DNA from: Rhizobium sp. 007
GTDB lineage: Bacteria > Pseudomonadota > Alphaproteobacteria > Rhizobiales > Rhizobiaceae
NCBI RefSeq assembly: GCF_015353075.1
Contig: NZ_CP064187.1
Location: forward strand, 310,001-374,000
Length of the DNA: 64,000 bases
Direction: 5' to 3'
The position numbers and the translations under genes are program-made. The notes beneath the pieces are model-generated. The model worked only from the letters and a program-made list of their open reading frames with translations. It was not told where the DNA came from and made no database searches. Numbering within the stretch: position 1 is the stretch's first letter; each line of letters starts with the position of its first letter. Positions 1 to 9,171 of the stretch are shown here, in pieces.

Positions 1-564
1 ATAGGGGGTCAGGTCCGATGGCTTGACGACGACCGTGCAGCCTGCGGCGAGCGCCGGCCCCACCTTGCGGGTGATCATCGCATTGGGAAAATTCCACGGC
101 GTGATGATCGCCGACACGCCGACAGGCTCCTTCAGAACGACGATCCGTCGGTCGGCCGTCGGGGAGGGAATGGTCGTTCCGCCGATGCGGCGCGCCTCCT
201 CGGAGAACCATTTGATGAACGAGGCGCCGTAGCGGATTTCGCCGCGCGCCTCCGTGAGCGGCTTGCCCTGCTCCCGGGTGAGGATCAGCGCCAGATCCTC
301 GATATTTTCGAGCATCAGATCGTGCCAGGCCTCCAGCAACGCGGCACGCTCGGCATTGGTCTTTGCGCGCCACGGACCAAAGGCCTTTTCCGCCGCGGTG
401 ATTGCCGCCCTCGTATCGGCTCCGTCCATGTCGGGCACCGTGCCCAGCACATGCTGCGTCGCCGGGTCGATCACCTCGATCGTGCACCCGGCTGCCGCCC
501 CGCGCCATTCACCGTCGATCAGCCCTTTTTGGCGAAGCAGGCTGCTATCTTTCAATCCGTTCAT
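1..564 (-). CDS. NAD(P)-dependent aldehyde dehydrogenase, succinate-semialdehyde type (partial)
   Basis: This is the N-terminal 188 codons of an aldehyde dehydrogenase that runs off the left edge. The motif ITPWNFP and the downstream GPALAAGCTVVVKPSD are the N-terminal NAD-binding signatures of the superfamily; the catalytic Glu and Cys lie beyond the window. The N-terminal style (GLIDGEW, then RAALLEAWHDLM and LTREQGKPL) is closest to succinate- or glutarate-semialdehyde dehydrogenases (GabD/DavD), but the substrate is an inference. The ATG at 564 is chosen because GAGG sits five bases upstream; an in-frame ATG at 579 is possible but has no such site. It is the last gene seen of the minus-strand catabolic cluster and is separated from the dehydrogenase upstream by a dispersed repeat. 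Confidence 0.85.
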   Translation of the reverse strand, partial: MNGLKDSSLLRQKGLIDGEWRGAAAGCTIEVIDPATQHVLGTVPDMDGADTRAAITAAEKAFGPWRAKTNAERAALLEAWHDLMLENIEDLALILTREQGKPLTEARGEIRYGASFIKWFSEEARRIGGTTIPSPTADRRIVVLKEPVGVSAIITPWNFPNAMITRKVGPALAAGCTVVVKPSDLTPY

Positions 565-580
565 TCCATCCTCTTTCATC

Positions 581-643
581 AGAGCATTCCGTTTCTACAA
601 TTCCGATCGCAAAGCCGCTGCGTACTTTTGCTGGAATTGCTCT
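581..643. repeat. Rhizobial dispersed palindromic repeat (REP-like)
   Basis: The outer ends are imperfect inverted copies: AGAGCATTCC at 581-590 and GGAATTGCTCT at 633-643. The interior carries CAATTCCGATCGCAAAGCCG and CTGCGTACTTTTGCTGG. I recognise this arrangement (AGAGCAATTCCAGCAAAAGT, then a GCAGCGG-TTTTGCG core) from intergenic repeats common in Rhizobium and Agrobacterium genomes. It fills the gap between two same-strand genes and could fold in the transcript, so it may act as a processing or attenuation site. Copy number cannot be checked here. Confidence 0.55.
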
Positions 644-1685
644 AGTCGAGTGCCGAAAGCACCGATGCCGTGATCGCGTCCGTCTTGTCCTTGCCAGGAA
701 CTGCGCCGATGCCGCGTGCCGTCGTCGTCCCGATTGCGGCCATCACCTTTCCGGCGGCAGCCGTTTCTCCGAGATGGTCCAGCATCATCGCGCCTGACCA
801 GATGGCGGCGATCGGATTGGCGATGCCGAGATCAGCGATATCGGGCGCGGAGCCGTGGACGGGTTCGAACATGGATGGCGCTGAGCGATCGGGATTGATA
901 TTGGCGGAGGCTGCGAAACCGAGTCCGCCCTGGATGGCGGCGCCAAGGTCGGTCAGGATATCTCCGAACAGGTTGGAGGCGACCACGACGTCGAGGCTTT
1001 CCGGCGCCATGACCATGCGGGCGGCCATGGCGTCGATATGGTAGCTGGTCACCTCGACATCGGGATATTCGGCGGAAAGCCTCTGGGTGATCTCGTCCCA
1101 GAAGACCATCGAATACTTCTGCGCGTTGGACTTCGTCACCGAGGCGAGCTTGCCGCGTCGCGCACGCGCTTGCTCAAAGCCGAAACGCAGGATGCGCTCA
1201 ACCCCCTTGCGGGTGAAAATCGAGGTCTCGACCGCCACCTCACTGTCGGTACCCTGATGGACGCGGCCACCGGCGCCGGAATACTCACCCTCGGTGTTTT
1301 CGCGGATGCAGAGAATGTCGAAGGCGTCCGCCTTCAGCGGACCTTGAACGCCCGGCAGCAGCCGGTGCGGGCGGATGTTGGCATATTGGACGAAGGCCTT
1401 GCGGATGGGCAGGAGAAGCCCGTGTAGCGAGACCGAATCCGGCACTTTCGCCGGCCAGCCGACCGCGCCGAGCAGGATGGCATCGAAGGATCTGAGCGTT
1501 TCGATGCCGTCGGCGGGCATCATGCTGCCGTTCTCCAGATAGAAGTCGCAGGACCAGGGATAGCTGGTTGCATCAAGAGAAAATCCGTTCGGGCGCGCCG
1601 TCTTTTCGAGCACGGCCCAGGCTGCTTCCGTCACGTCGCGGCCGATTCCGTCTCCGGGCAGAAGGGCGATCTTGTAGGTTTTCAT
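642..1685 (-). CDS. Tartrate / D-malate dehydrogenase, isocitrate-isopropylmalate dehydrogenase family
   Basis: A 347-residue NAD-dependent beta-decarboxylating dehydrogenase of normal family length. It starts KIALLPGDGIGRDVT, the first family signature. The metal and substrate region is visible as ASNLFGDILTDLGAA followed by FEPVHGSAPDIAG-like FEPVHGSAPDIADLG near residue 270. The segment HGLLLPIRKAF with YANIRPHRLLPGV and CIRENTEGEYSG matches the tartrate dehydrogenase / D-malate dehydrogenase (TtuC, DmlA) branch rather than LeuB. It should oxidise tartrate or malate-like 2-hydroxyacids in the cytoplasm. It lies 9 bases downstream of the aldehyde dehydrogenase at 1695 and is presumably co-transcribed. 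Exact substrate is uncertain because members of this branch are promiscuous. Confidence 0.85.
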   Translation of the reverse strand: MKTYKIALLPGDGIGRDVTEAAWAVLEKTARPNGFSLDATSYPWSCDFYLENGSMMPADGIETLRSFDAILLGAVGWPAKVPDSVSLHGLLLPIRKAFVQYANIRPHRLLPGVQGPLKADAFDILCIRENTEGEYSGAGGRVHQGTDSEVAVETSIFTRKGVERILRFGFEQARARRGKLASVTKSNAQKYSMVFWDEITQRLSAEYPDVEVTSYHIDAMAARMVMAPESLDVVVASNLFGDILTDLGAAIQGGLGFAASANINPDRSAPSMFEPVHGSAPDIADLGIANPIAAIWSGAMMLDHLGETAAAGKVMAAIGTTTARGIGAVPGKDKTDAITASVLSALD

Positions 1686-1694
1686 CGCAGGTCC

Positions 1695-3158
1695 TTACAG
1701 GCTGATGAGCACGCTTTTGCTCTTGCGGTTGGCAAGATAGGCTTCGCGGCCGAGATCTTTGCCGATGCCGGACTGCTTGTAGCCGCCGGTCGGCAGTATG
1801 TGGTCGCGTGAGCGACTGAAACGGTTAACCCAGACAGTGCCCGCCTGCAGGCGGCGGGTGAGCCGGATCGCTCGGGAAAGATCGCGAGTGAAGAGTCCGG
1901 CCGCAAGTCCATAGGTTGGGTGATCGGCCAGCGTCAACGCCTCCTCCTCGTCGGCAAAGGTCTGTAGGGTGAGGACGGGTCCGAAGATTTCTTCGCTGAC
2001 TGCTGGTGAGAACGCGTCGCGAACGGCGATCAATGTCGGCTGGTAAAAATAGCCCGGCGCATCCATCGGTGCGCCGCCCAACAAGCATTCGCCCCCCGCC
2101 GAAACAGCTGACTCGACAATGCTGTGGATGCGGTCCAACTGGCGCTTGGATATGATCGGCGAATATTGGCTCGTCTCGTCCCAGGTCGCCGCCGCCTTCA
2201 CCATCTTCATACGCGCGACGATCGCTTCGGCGAGAGGTGCAGCAATGGATTCCTCGACGATCAGCCGGGAGCCGGCGACACAGGCCTGCCCGGCATTGGA
2301 AAGTATGCCTTGGGAAATTACCAAGGCGGCCTTGTCGAGATCGGCATCTGCGAACACCAGTTGCGGGCTCTTTCCACCGAGTTCCAGTGTCATCGGCTTG
2401 ACGCCCGTGCGGGCGATATTGGCCATGATGGCAGAACCGGCTGCGGTCGAGCCGGTGAAGCTAATCTTGGCGATCTCCGGGTGGCCGGTAATGGCATTGC
2501 CCGTGACCTGGCCGTCGCCAAGGACGATGTTGATGAGACCTGCCGGCAGGCCGGCCCGGATTGCCAGTTGGGCGAGATAAATGGTCGAAAACGGCGTCAT
2601 TTCGGACGGCTTTAGAACCACCGCATTGCCGGCCGCAAGTGCCGGACCAAGCTTCCAGCCAGCCATGGAAACAGGAAAATTCCAGGGCGTGATGGCACCG
2701 ACGACGCCGTAAGGTTCCGCCATGATCATGCCGAGATTGCTATCGTCCGTCGGCACGAGATCGCTTCCCTCCTTATCGGCGAATTCGGCGAAGAAACGGA
2801 TCTGCTCTGCGGTGACGGCAATGTCGCCGGAGACAAGCTGGCCGACGGGGCGTGTTGAGGAAAGCGCTTCGAGTTTCGCAAGCGTTTCGGCCTCGCTCTC
2901 GATGAGGTCCGCCCAACGCTGCAGCGCGACAGTCCGCTCGCGAGGGCGTACGCCGCCCCAGTTGCTCACCTTCAAGGTCTGTTTGGCGGTTTGGACAGCG
3001 CGATCAACCAGGTTCTCGTCAGCGACCGGGCAGCCGCCATAGGCCTTGGCATCGGATGGGCGATGCATGTCGATGACGCCTTCGGCCGCTACCAGCCGGT
3101 CGCCGATGAAGTGTCCGACCGGCAAGGGAAGTTTGTCCGGATCAAAGCTTAGTGTCAT
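1695..3158 (-). CDS. NAD(P)-dependent aldehyde dehydrogenase
   Basis: A 487-residue full-length aldehyde dehydrogenase. Visible signatures in order are GAITPWNFPVSMAGW and GNAVVLKPSEMTPF near residues 135-170, KISFTGSTAAG near 230, the general-base motif LELGGKSP near 255, the nucleophile motif GQACVAGSR near 290, and EIFGPVLT then GGYKQSGIGKDLG at the C terminus. It should oxidise an aldehyde made earlier in the pathway to its acid in the cytosol. It is a second aldehyde dehydrogenase in the same gene run as the partial one at the left edge, so the pathway may yield two aldehydes, or the two may differ in cofactor. Substrate not assignable. Confidence 0.9.
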   Translation of the reverse strand: MTLSFDPDKLPLPVGHFIGDRLVAAEGVIDMHRPSDAKAYGGCPVADENLVDRAVQTAKQTLKVSNWGGVRPRERTVALQRWADLIESEAETLAKLEALSSTRPVGQLVSGDIAVTAEQIRFFAEFADKEGSDLVPTDDSNLGMIMAEPYGVVGAITPWNFPVSMAGWKLGPALAAGNAVVLKPSEMTPFSTIYLAQLAIRAGLPAGLINIVLGDGQVTGNAITGHPEIAKISFTGSTAAGSAIMANIARTGVKPMTLELGGKSPQLVFADADLDKAALVISQGILSNAGQACVAGSRLIVEESIAAPLAEAIVARMKMVKAAATWDETSQYSPIISKRQLDRIHSIVESAVSAGGECLLGGAPMDAPGYFYQPTLIAVRDAFSPAVSEEIFGPVLTLQTFADEEEALTLADHPTYGLAAGLFTRDLSRAIRLTRRLQAGTVWVNRFSRSRDHILPTGGYKQSGIGKDLGREAYLANRKSKSVLISL

Positions 3159-3245
3159 TGCGCGTCCTCTGCGTGGCTTAAAGGCGAGGATAGGGCGATA
3201 ACAGAAGCAGCATGCATCGACTGGCGATGCCGGGACGGCGGAAAA

Positions 3246-4184
3246 TTACGTTTTGCGTGACGCCGCAGTCGAATCTTCGGCGGTGGCGCCGATGCTAGAT
3301 TGCGAAGCGCCGTGAAAAGCTTGCCTGAGGCAATCGGAAAACGATGCTACGAACCGTGACTGCGGCCGGGCCTGGTTGATCGTGAGCGACACGGGCGTCG
3401 GGACCGTCGGACGAAAAGGGCGGGAGACAATCCCCTCGATTGGGCTCCATAGCGCAAGTTCATCGACAAGCGCGATGCCAAGTCCCTGACGGACCAGCGG
3501 CAGGGCGCCGACCGAGGACGCGATCTGGATCGAGACGTCGCGCCTCTGGCCTTCCGATGCGAACGCTTCATCGAGAGCCGCACCGAATTCCGCATGCGAG
3601 CCATAAGAGATGAGCCGGCGGCCGGCGAGCATGGACGGCGTAAGCGTCGCTTCGGCAGCAAGTGGATCGGTCGCGGGCAGGACCGCCACAACCTTTGCAG
3701 AAAACAGCTTCTCCACCCGCATGGTCGGGGCCAGGATCGGTGACAGAGTGACGCCGACGTCAACGTCACCGAGCGATAACGCCTCGGCGATCTCGCGCTT
3801 CGGCAGCGTATGAAGATGGATTTTCACCTCGGGATGGTGGTTGCCGAAAGCGGCGAGTGTCACCGGCAGGACCGAATAGGCGAGCGGCAGGCTCGCACCG
3901 ATGCGGATGAGCCCGATCTTGCTGGCGCCGACATCGCGCGCAAGGGATGAAAGCGCCTCCAGTTGCCGAAAGACGTGGTCGGCATCGCCATAAAGGATAT
4001 GCGCCTCGGTCGTCGGCGCGAGCCGGCCGCCGATCCTTTCGAAAAGGGGATAGCCAAGCTGATCTTCGAGATAGGCGAGCAGCTTGCTGACTGCCGGCTG
4101 CGAAATGCCGAGCGAATTGGCGGCCGCAGTGATGGTGCCGTCGCGCATGATCGCCCGGAAGACTTCGAGCTGGCGGATGTTCAT
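3246..4184 (-). CDS. LysR-family transcriptional regulator
   Basis: A 312-residue LysR-type regulator. The N-terminal winged helix-turn-helix is clear (MNIRQLEVFRAIMRDGTITAAA, recognition helix SQPAVSKLLAYLE), followed by a periplasmic-binding-protein-like effector domain from about residue 90 to 295. It is unusual in being encoded inside the catabolic gene run, on the same strand, 27 bases after hyuB and 87 bases before the aldehyde dehydrogenase, rather than divergently at the head of the operon. It probably controls this cluster, and the 87-base gap below it could hold its operator and a promoter for the three dehydrogenases; both points are inference. Confidence 0.9.
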   Translation of the reverse strand: MNIRQLEVFRAIMRDGTITAAANSLGISQPAVSKLLAYLEDQLGYPLFERIGGRLAPTTEAHILYGDADHVFRQLEALSSLARDVGASKIGLIRIGASLPLAYSVLPVTLAAFGNHHPEVKIHLHTLPKREIAEALSLGDVDVGVTLSPILAPTMRVEKLFSAKVVAVLPATDPLAAEATLTPSMLAGRRLISYGSHAEFGAALDEAFASEGQRRDVSIQIASSVGALPLVRQGLGIALVDELALWSPIEGIVSRPFRPTVPTPVSLTINQARPQSRFVASFSDCLRQAFHGASQSSIGATAEDSTAASRKT

Positions 4185-4211
4185 GGCACGGCGCCTCCGG
4201 CGGTTTCTTCC

Positions 4212-6182
4212 TCAGGTAAGAGCGTAGCGGATTCGCATTGTTTCAAACAGCATCCGCATTTCGTCCGCAACAGGGGGGCGATCGCCCGCGACCTTCTCGA
4301 CCGCCTCGAAGATCCGATGCTTCAGGAAATAGCGCCAGCCGACTGGCTGAGAGGCGAGGAAGGCGGTCAGGAGGTCGTAGCGCTCGCGGTTCCAGATCGC
4401 TTCGAAGGCGCGCCGTTCGAGGCCATGGGTGATGACCTTCGGCACTGCGGGCCTGCGGCCTGAACGGATTTCCGCGGTCGCTTCCTCGTCGATGCTGCCG
4501 GCGCGAATGACGAGCCCGTAATCCTGCTCGGCGCTTGCAACGCTGACGGCGCCGCGGCGCACGTCTTGCAGAACTGCACCCGCCGGCCGCGACAGGGGAT
4601 CGCCATAGCCACCGGCGCCGGGACCGACGACGCGGATCACGTCGCCGGGACCGCAATGGACGACATCAGTATTGCCGAGCGAGACCTCGTCGGACCGGCC
4701 CGGATTGCGAAGGAACCGGGAAACGCTGCCGGCATGTGCCCCGTTCACGCCCCAGGCCGGCATGATCGAGCGATTGCGGTTGCGGGCGGTGACGATGGTT
4801 TCCGGCGCCGAGATCTCAAACTCCATGATGGCCGACAGACCGCCGCGATGTCGCCCGGGCGCGCCCGTATCGCGCTCCAGGCCGTAGCGCAGGAAGCGGA
4901 TCGGCACCTCTGCCTCGCTGATCTCGATCGGCGTATTGCGTAGAAACCCCGTGGCGCCACCTGCACCATCGCTGCCGTCACCGACAGGCGTGCCTCCGCC
5001 GCCTCCGCCGACCGGCCCGATCGAGGCCATGATCGAGCGCCCGGCCCGACTTGTCGTCTTGATGTTCATGATGGCGTTGCCGCCCGGCGAGGCGGCGGGC
5101 ATCAGGTTGGGCAGCGCCTGGACGAAGGCGCCGACGGTGACAATCTGGGTCATGGCGCATGTGAGCGAGCGCATGCCGACGGCTGCTGGCCGGCTGCAGT
5201 TGACGACCGAGCCCTCGGGCAGGATCGCACGTGCAGGCCTCAGTGTGCCGGCGTTGAGGAGCAGGCTGGTGTCCAGCGTGTAAAGCACATAGGTCAACCC
5301 GACCATGACCAGCGGATGGCGGTCGCGTCCGCCGGTCGGCATGTTGAGCGAGGAGCCGAGTTGTGGGTCGGAGCCGGTATAGTCGAGCACGACCTCATCG
5401 CCGCGGATCTTGAGGGTGAGCGCGATCCTGCAGGGCTTGCCGCCGACGGAATCCTCGTCAGCATAATCGGCGAAGAAATAATCGCCGTCTGGCACGCGCG
5501 CGAGGATACTGCGCGTTTGCGCCTCGGCATAGTCGAGGATCTGCGCGACACCCTCGAGGAAGGTACGGCAACCGAAGCGGCGTATGACCTCCCGGATCTT
5601 GCGCTCGCCGACATTGACAGAAGCGATCTGCGCATGGAGATCGCCGAAATTTTGTTCGGGCAGGCGGACATTGGCGCGGATCACGTCGAGGACGAAGCGG
5701 TTCATTTCGCCCTTCGAGACAAGTTTCGTTGGCGGGATGCGCAGCCCCTCCTGCTCGACCTCGCTCAAGGACCGCGAGAGCGAGGCCGGAACGGCGCCGC
5801 CAACATCGGTGTTATGGATGTGGCCGACGACGAAGCAGGCGATCTCTCCCTCGAAGAAAACCGGTTTCCAGATGTGAATGTCGGGCGAATGGGTGGCAAC
5901 GAAGCCTGAATAGGGATCGTTGGTGATGCAGATGTCACCCTCCTCATAGTCCTTGAAGGCCTCGAGCAGCGGGCCATAGTCGATGCCGCTGTACCAGGGC
6001 GCACCGAACTGGCGCGGATTGGCGAAGGCGAGCCCCTCGCGCGTGACGATCTGGCAGGAGAAATCTTCCGTCTCCTTGACGAAGGCGGAGTGGGCGGTGC
6101 GCATGAGCGTGAAGGCCATCGCGTCGGCGGCGGCCGAGCAGAAGTTTGCGAGCACCTTCAGATTGCGGCGGTCGATGGCCAT
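4212..6182 (-). CDS. hyuB: Hydantoinase B / oxoprolinase-type subunit
   Basis: A 656-residue HyuB-family protein, the partner of HyuA in ATP-dependent opening of hydantoin-like or 5-oxoproline rings. Family features include ITNDPYSG, HSPDIHIWKPV and GHIHNTDVGG in the first 200 residues, a glycine-rich stretch (PVGGGGGGTPVGDGSDGAGG) near residue 400, and APGRHRGGLSA. The start is set at the ATG at 6182, two bases after the hyuA stop, with GGAG upstream; the frame stays open further upstream but that stretch is hyuA read in another frame. HyuA/HyuB homologues also include acetone carboxylase and acetophenone carboxylase subunits, but no third gamma-type subunit is seen nearby, favouring an amidohydrolase role. 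Confidence 0.9.
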   Translation of the reverse strand: MAIDRRNLKVLANFCSAAADAMAFTLMRTAHSAFVKETEDFSCQIVTREGLAFANPRQFGAPWYSGIDYGPLLEAFKDYEEGDICITNDPYSGFVATHSPDIHIWKPVFFEGEIACFVVGHIHNTDVGGAVPASLSRSLSEVEQEGLRIPPTKLVSKGEMNRFVLDVIRANVRLPEQNFGDLHAQIASVNVGERKIREVIRRFGCRTFLEGVAQILDYAEAQTRSILARVPDGDYFFADYADEDSVGGKPCRIALTLKIRGDEVVLDYTGSDPQLGSSLNMPTGGRDRHPLVMVGLTYVLYTLDTSLLLNAGTLRPARAILPEGSVVNCSRPAAVGMRSLTCAMTQIVTVGAFVQALPNLMPAASPGGNAIMNIKTTSRAGRSIMASIGPVGGGGGGTPVGDGSDGAGGATGFLRNTPIEISEAEVPIRFLRYGLERDTGAPGRHRGGLSAIMEFEISAPETIVTARNRNRSIMPAWGVNGAHAGSVSRFLRNPGRSDEVSLGNTDVVHCGPGDVIRVVGPGAGGYGDPLSRPAGAVLQDVRRGAVSVASAEQDYGLVIRAGSIDEEATAEIRSGRRPAVPKVITHGLERRAFEAIWNRERYDLLTAFLASQPVGWRYFLKHRIFEAVEKVAGDRPPVADEMRMLFETMRIRYALT

Positions 6183-6184
6183 GA

Positions 6185-8227
6185 TCAGAGCTCCGTCTTG
6201 GTTATAACGAGATTGCCGAAGCAGTCGACGAGGACCTCGAAAGCAGGCGGCACGACGGTGGTCGTGTCGTCCTGGGCGACGATTGCCGGGCCGCGGAAGC
6301 GATGGCCTGCGGCTAGGTCGGCGCGGTGATAGACGCCGGTCATCCAACTGCGGCCCGAAAACCAGCCCTCGACGTGAAAGCGCGGCTCGGCGGGAGCCTG
6401 CGCGACGGCAATGGGATTGAGCGGCGGCTTCTGCGTGGCGCCCGCAATGACGAGACGCAGGCTGACCATCTGGACGTCGGCGTTCTCGTCACGGTGGCCG
6501 TAGAGACGATCGTGCTCCTGGTGGAAGGCGGCCCTTATCGCAGCGGCATCGCCCTGGCGTAGCCAGGCAGGCTGGATCGGCGTTTCGATCTCGAAGGATT
6601 GACCAAGGTAACGCATGTCCGCGTAGAGACGAATGCTGCCGCGGCCGCTGTAGCCCTGCGTCTCGAGCCAGGTGCGCGCCTCCACTTCAAGCGCCTCGAA
6701 TGTTGCACAAAGTTCGGCGAGCGCCTCGACCGTCACCTCGCAATAGACCGTGCGGATGAAGTCATTCTTGAGATCGGCGACGAGCCCGCCATAGGCAGAA
6801 ACGACACCAGCGGTCGGCGGCACCACGACGCCCCGCATGTCGAGCTCCTTGGCGAGAAAGCAGGCGAGCATAGCGCCGGCACCGCCGAAGGCAAAAAGGT
6901 GGAACTCGCGCGGGTCGATGGCAAACCGCGAGACGAGCGCGCTCACCTCCGCATACATGCCGGACACCGAGATATCGACGATATTTCCGGCAAGTTCCTC
7001 GACGCTGGTGCCGAGCCTTTCGGCAAGCGGGGCAAGAGCCGCTTGCGATGCGGCGTGATCGACATTCACGGCGCCATAGCCGAGCGGCATATGGCCGATG
7101 AGATTGGCGGCCGCCATTGCGTCAGTGATCGTCGGCCTTGTACCGCCGCGCCCGTAGCACGCGGGACCGGGAGTAGAGCCGGCACTCTCGGGCCCGACAT
7201 GGAGAAGCCCAAGCCGATCAATCCAGGCGACTGAACCGCCACCCTGGCCGACGGAACTTACCGATACTGACGGTACGTGGATCTGGAAATCGCCGATCAA
7301 TTCGCCCGTGCCGTATTGCGCCTCGCCATCGATGATGACGGCGACGTCGGCGCTGGTGCCGCCGATATCGAGGCTCATGATGCGGTCGAAGCCGCTCGCC
7401 TTGGCGAGATAGCCGGCACCGATGACGCCCGAGGCGGTGCCCGATAGGATCATCTGGACGCATTCTGAACGAGCCTGGTCGATACCCATGACGCCGCCAT
7501 TGGTCTTGGTGATCAACAGCGGGCAGGTGACGCCGCGCTCGCGCAGGACCTTTTCGAAGCGGTCGAGATAATTGGCGACACGCGGCTGAACGTAGCCGCT
7601 GATCACGGCCGTGATGGTGCGTTCGTACTCGCGCATGATCGGCCAAGTGGCAGCCGAGGATATGACCGGCAGCCCCGGTGCAAGCCGCTCGATGATCGAC
7701 GTGACGGCATCCTCGTTGGCGGGATTGCGGTAGGAATGCAGAAAGGCGAGCACGATCCCCTTGCAACCGGCTTCGATCGCCGCCTGGACGGCGCACGCCA
7801 CGTCCGTCTCATCAGGCGCCTTCAGAACCTCGCCGGTCGCCAGGATGCGCTCATCGATACCGAAAACCCGGTCGCGGCTGACCAACGGTTCCGGCCGCAC
7901 GGAATAGAGATTGTGAATCTCGGGGATCTTGAGACGCGCGACCTGCAGCACGTCTTCGAAATTTTTGGTGGTGAAAAGAGCGATATCATGGCCGTTGCGC
8001 TCAATGACAGTATTTACGCCGACGGTCGTTCCATGCGTGAAATACGAAACCTCGCTCGGCTCAATTCCGTCGCGCTCGGAGAGGATGTCGAGAGCAGAGA
8101 GAATCTCCTCGCCAGGCGCATCCGGCCGCGAGAAGACCTTCAGTGTGGCGAGTTTTCCCGTGCCCGTGTCGAACACGGCGAAGTCCGTAAAGGACCCGCC
8201 GACGTCGACGCCAATGCGATAGGTCAT
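6185..8227 (-). CDS. hyuA: Hydantoinase A / oxoprolinase-type ATPase subunit
   Basis: A 680-residue HyuA-family subunit with an actin/Hsp70-like ATPase fold. The phosphate-binding signature IGVDVGGSFTDFAVFD opens the protein, THGTTVGVNTVIER follows near residue 65, the second phosphate loop is LDIGGTSADVAV near 275, and FAFGGAGAMLA near 450. It forms a complex with HyuB to hydrolyse cyclic amides at the cost of ATP. The ATG at 8227 is preferred because AAGGAG lies eight bases upstream and the family motif follows within ten residues. A gap of 88 bases separates it from the acetyltransferase upstream, enough for an internal promoter. Confidence 0.92.
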   Translation of the reverse strand: MTYRIGVDVGGSFTDFAVFDTGTGKLATLKVFSRPDAPGEEILSALDILSERDGIEPSEVSYFTHGTTVGVNTVIERNGHDIALFTTKNFEDVLQVARLKIPEIHNLYSVRPEPLVSRDRVFGIDERILATGEVLKAPDETDVACAVQAAIEAGCKGIVLAFLHSYRNPANEDAVTSIIERLAPGLPVISSAATWPIMREYERTITAVISGYVQPRVANYLDRFEKVLRERGVTCPLLITKTNGGVMGIDQARSECVQMILSGTASGVIGAGYLAKASGFDRIMSLDIGGTSADVAVIIDGEAQYGTGELIGDFQIHVPSVSVSSVGQGGGSVAWIDRLGLLHVGPESAGSTPGPACYGRGGTRPTITDAMAAANLIGHMPLGYGAVNVDHAASQAALAPLAERLGTSVEELAGNIVDISVSGMYAEVSALVSRFAIDPREFHLFAFGGAGAMLACFLAKELDMRGVVVPPTAGVVSAYGGLVADLKNDFIRTVYCEVTVEALAELCATFEALEVEARTWLETQGYSGRGSIRLYADMRYLGQSFEIETPIQPAWLRQGDAAAIRAAFHQEHDRLYGHRDENADVQMVSLRLVIAGATQKPPLNPIAVAQAPAEPRFHVEGWFSGRSWMTGVYHRADLAAGHRFRGPAIVAQDDTTTVVPPAFEVLVDCFGNLVITKTEL

Positions 8228-8315
8228 GGCGCATCTCCTTGTGTGATCAATGAGAGGATGCGCGGAGGCAGCCGTTGAGACCACGAAAGACATGAAAGGA
8301 ATCCATAACCTGCGG

Positions 8316-8786
8316 TTATGGCTCGCGCGGCTCTGTCTCGTCCGGCTTCGGAACGGTCATGTAATATTCGGGATGCGGAGCCGGACGGTAACCGGCCTTC
8401 TCGTAGACGGCGTGCGCGTCACGGGTCGCCAGCATCCAACTGGTGACGCCGGCGAGCTCCGGATGGTTGCGGACCTCTTTGGCGAGCCAGCAGGCGAGCC
8501 CTCTGCCACGGTGGGCCGGCAGCGTGAAGACATCGCGCAGATAGGCGAAGACGGCATAGTCGGTGACGACGCGGCCGAAGGCGGCGAGGGTGCCGTCTTC
8601 GGCGTAGATGCCAATCGGCAGCGAATGTTCCAGCGCTCGCTGCAACTGGTCCAGTGTCATGCCGCGCGCCCAGTAGGAATCGGCTGCCAGGAAGCGGTGG
8701 ACCGTTGCCGGATCGAGGCGGGCGCGATCCGTGCTGAGGAGGTAGCCGTTCCGGGAAGACTCAAAGACAATCGGGTCGCGCTGCAT
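8316..8786 (-). CDS. GNAT-family N-acetyltransferase
   Basis: A 156-residue single-domain GNAT. The acetyl-CoA binding motif A is visible as VFTLPAHRGRGLACWLAKEV (the R-G-x-G-x-A pattern) near residue 90, followed by the typical YEKAGYRP near the C terminus. It should acetylate an amine using acetyl-CoA in the cytosol. The stop of the cupin gene upstream lies four bases before its start, so the two are tightly coupled. Together with the ArgE-like deacylase in the same run, acetylation may protect or detoxify an amino intermediate; that is inference and no substrate can be named. Confidence 0.85.
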   Translation of the reverse strand: MQRDPIVFESSRNGYLLSTDRARLDPATVHRFLAADSYWARGMTLDQLQRALEHSLPIGIYAEDGTLAAFGRVVTDYAVFAYLRDVFTLPAHRGRGLACWLAKEVRNHPELAGVTSWMLATRDAHAVYEKAGYRPAPHPEYYMTVPKPDETEPREP

Positions 8787-8790
8787 GGCG

Positions 8791-9144
8791 TCACATAACG
8801 GTCACATAAATCTTGCGCACGGTCTCGATCGTCTTCCAGACCCCGACAAAGCCTGGCTTCATGACGAAACTGTCGCCGGTCTTATAGATGACCGGCTCGC
8901 CGCCTTCCTGGGTGAGCTCGACGATGCCTGAAAGGATATGGCAGAATTCGAAGGTCTCGCCCTTGATCGAGCGAGTCTCACCGGGGGTCGCTTCCCAGAC
9001 ACCGGTATGGACCATCTCTCCGCGGGCGACATCCTGCGCCCAGGTCTTGAAGGAGGGATTGCCGGAGATCAGCCGTTCGGGAAGAGGGTCGGACTCGCGC
9101 GGCGCAAAGGTCGGGTTGGTTTCGATAGTCTTCAACAGGGACAT
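8791..9144 (-). CDS. Cupin-domain protein (EutQ / DUF861-like)
   Basis: A 117-residue single cupin. The two cupin motifs are visible: TPGETRSIKGETFEFCHILSG-type motif 1 in the middle, with the glutamate and histidine expected for metal binding, and the tail YKTGDSFVMKPGFVGVWKT as motif 2, in which the usual histidine is absent. Small cupins of this type are found in amine, opine and ethanolamine catabolic operons, where they are thought to act as accessory isomerases or sensors. It sits between a reductase and an acetyltransferase in a compact operon. Function beyond the fold is unknown. Confidence 0.8.
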   Translation of the reverse strand: MSLLKTIETNPTFAPRESDPLPERLISGNPSFKTWAQDVARGEMVHTGVWEATPGETRSIKGETFEFCHILSGIVELTQEGGEPVIYKTGDSFVMKPGFVGVWKTIETVRKIYVTVM

Positions 9145-9171
9145 GGCTTTTCTTTCCTGTGGGTTGATAAT

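Noticed and set aside
6183..6347. Longer upstream start for HyuB
   Set aside because: The extra residues are Arg- and Pro-rich and are the hyuA gene in another frame; the ATG at 6182 has GGAG and family sequence directly after it.
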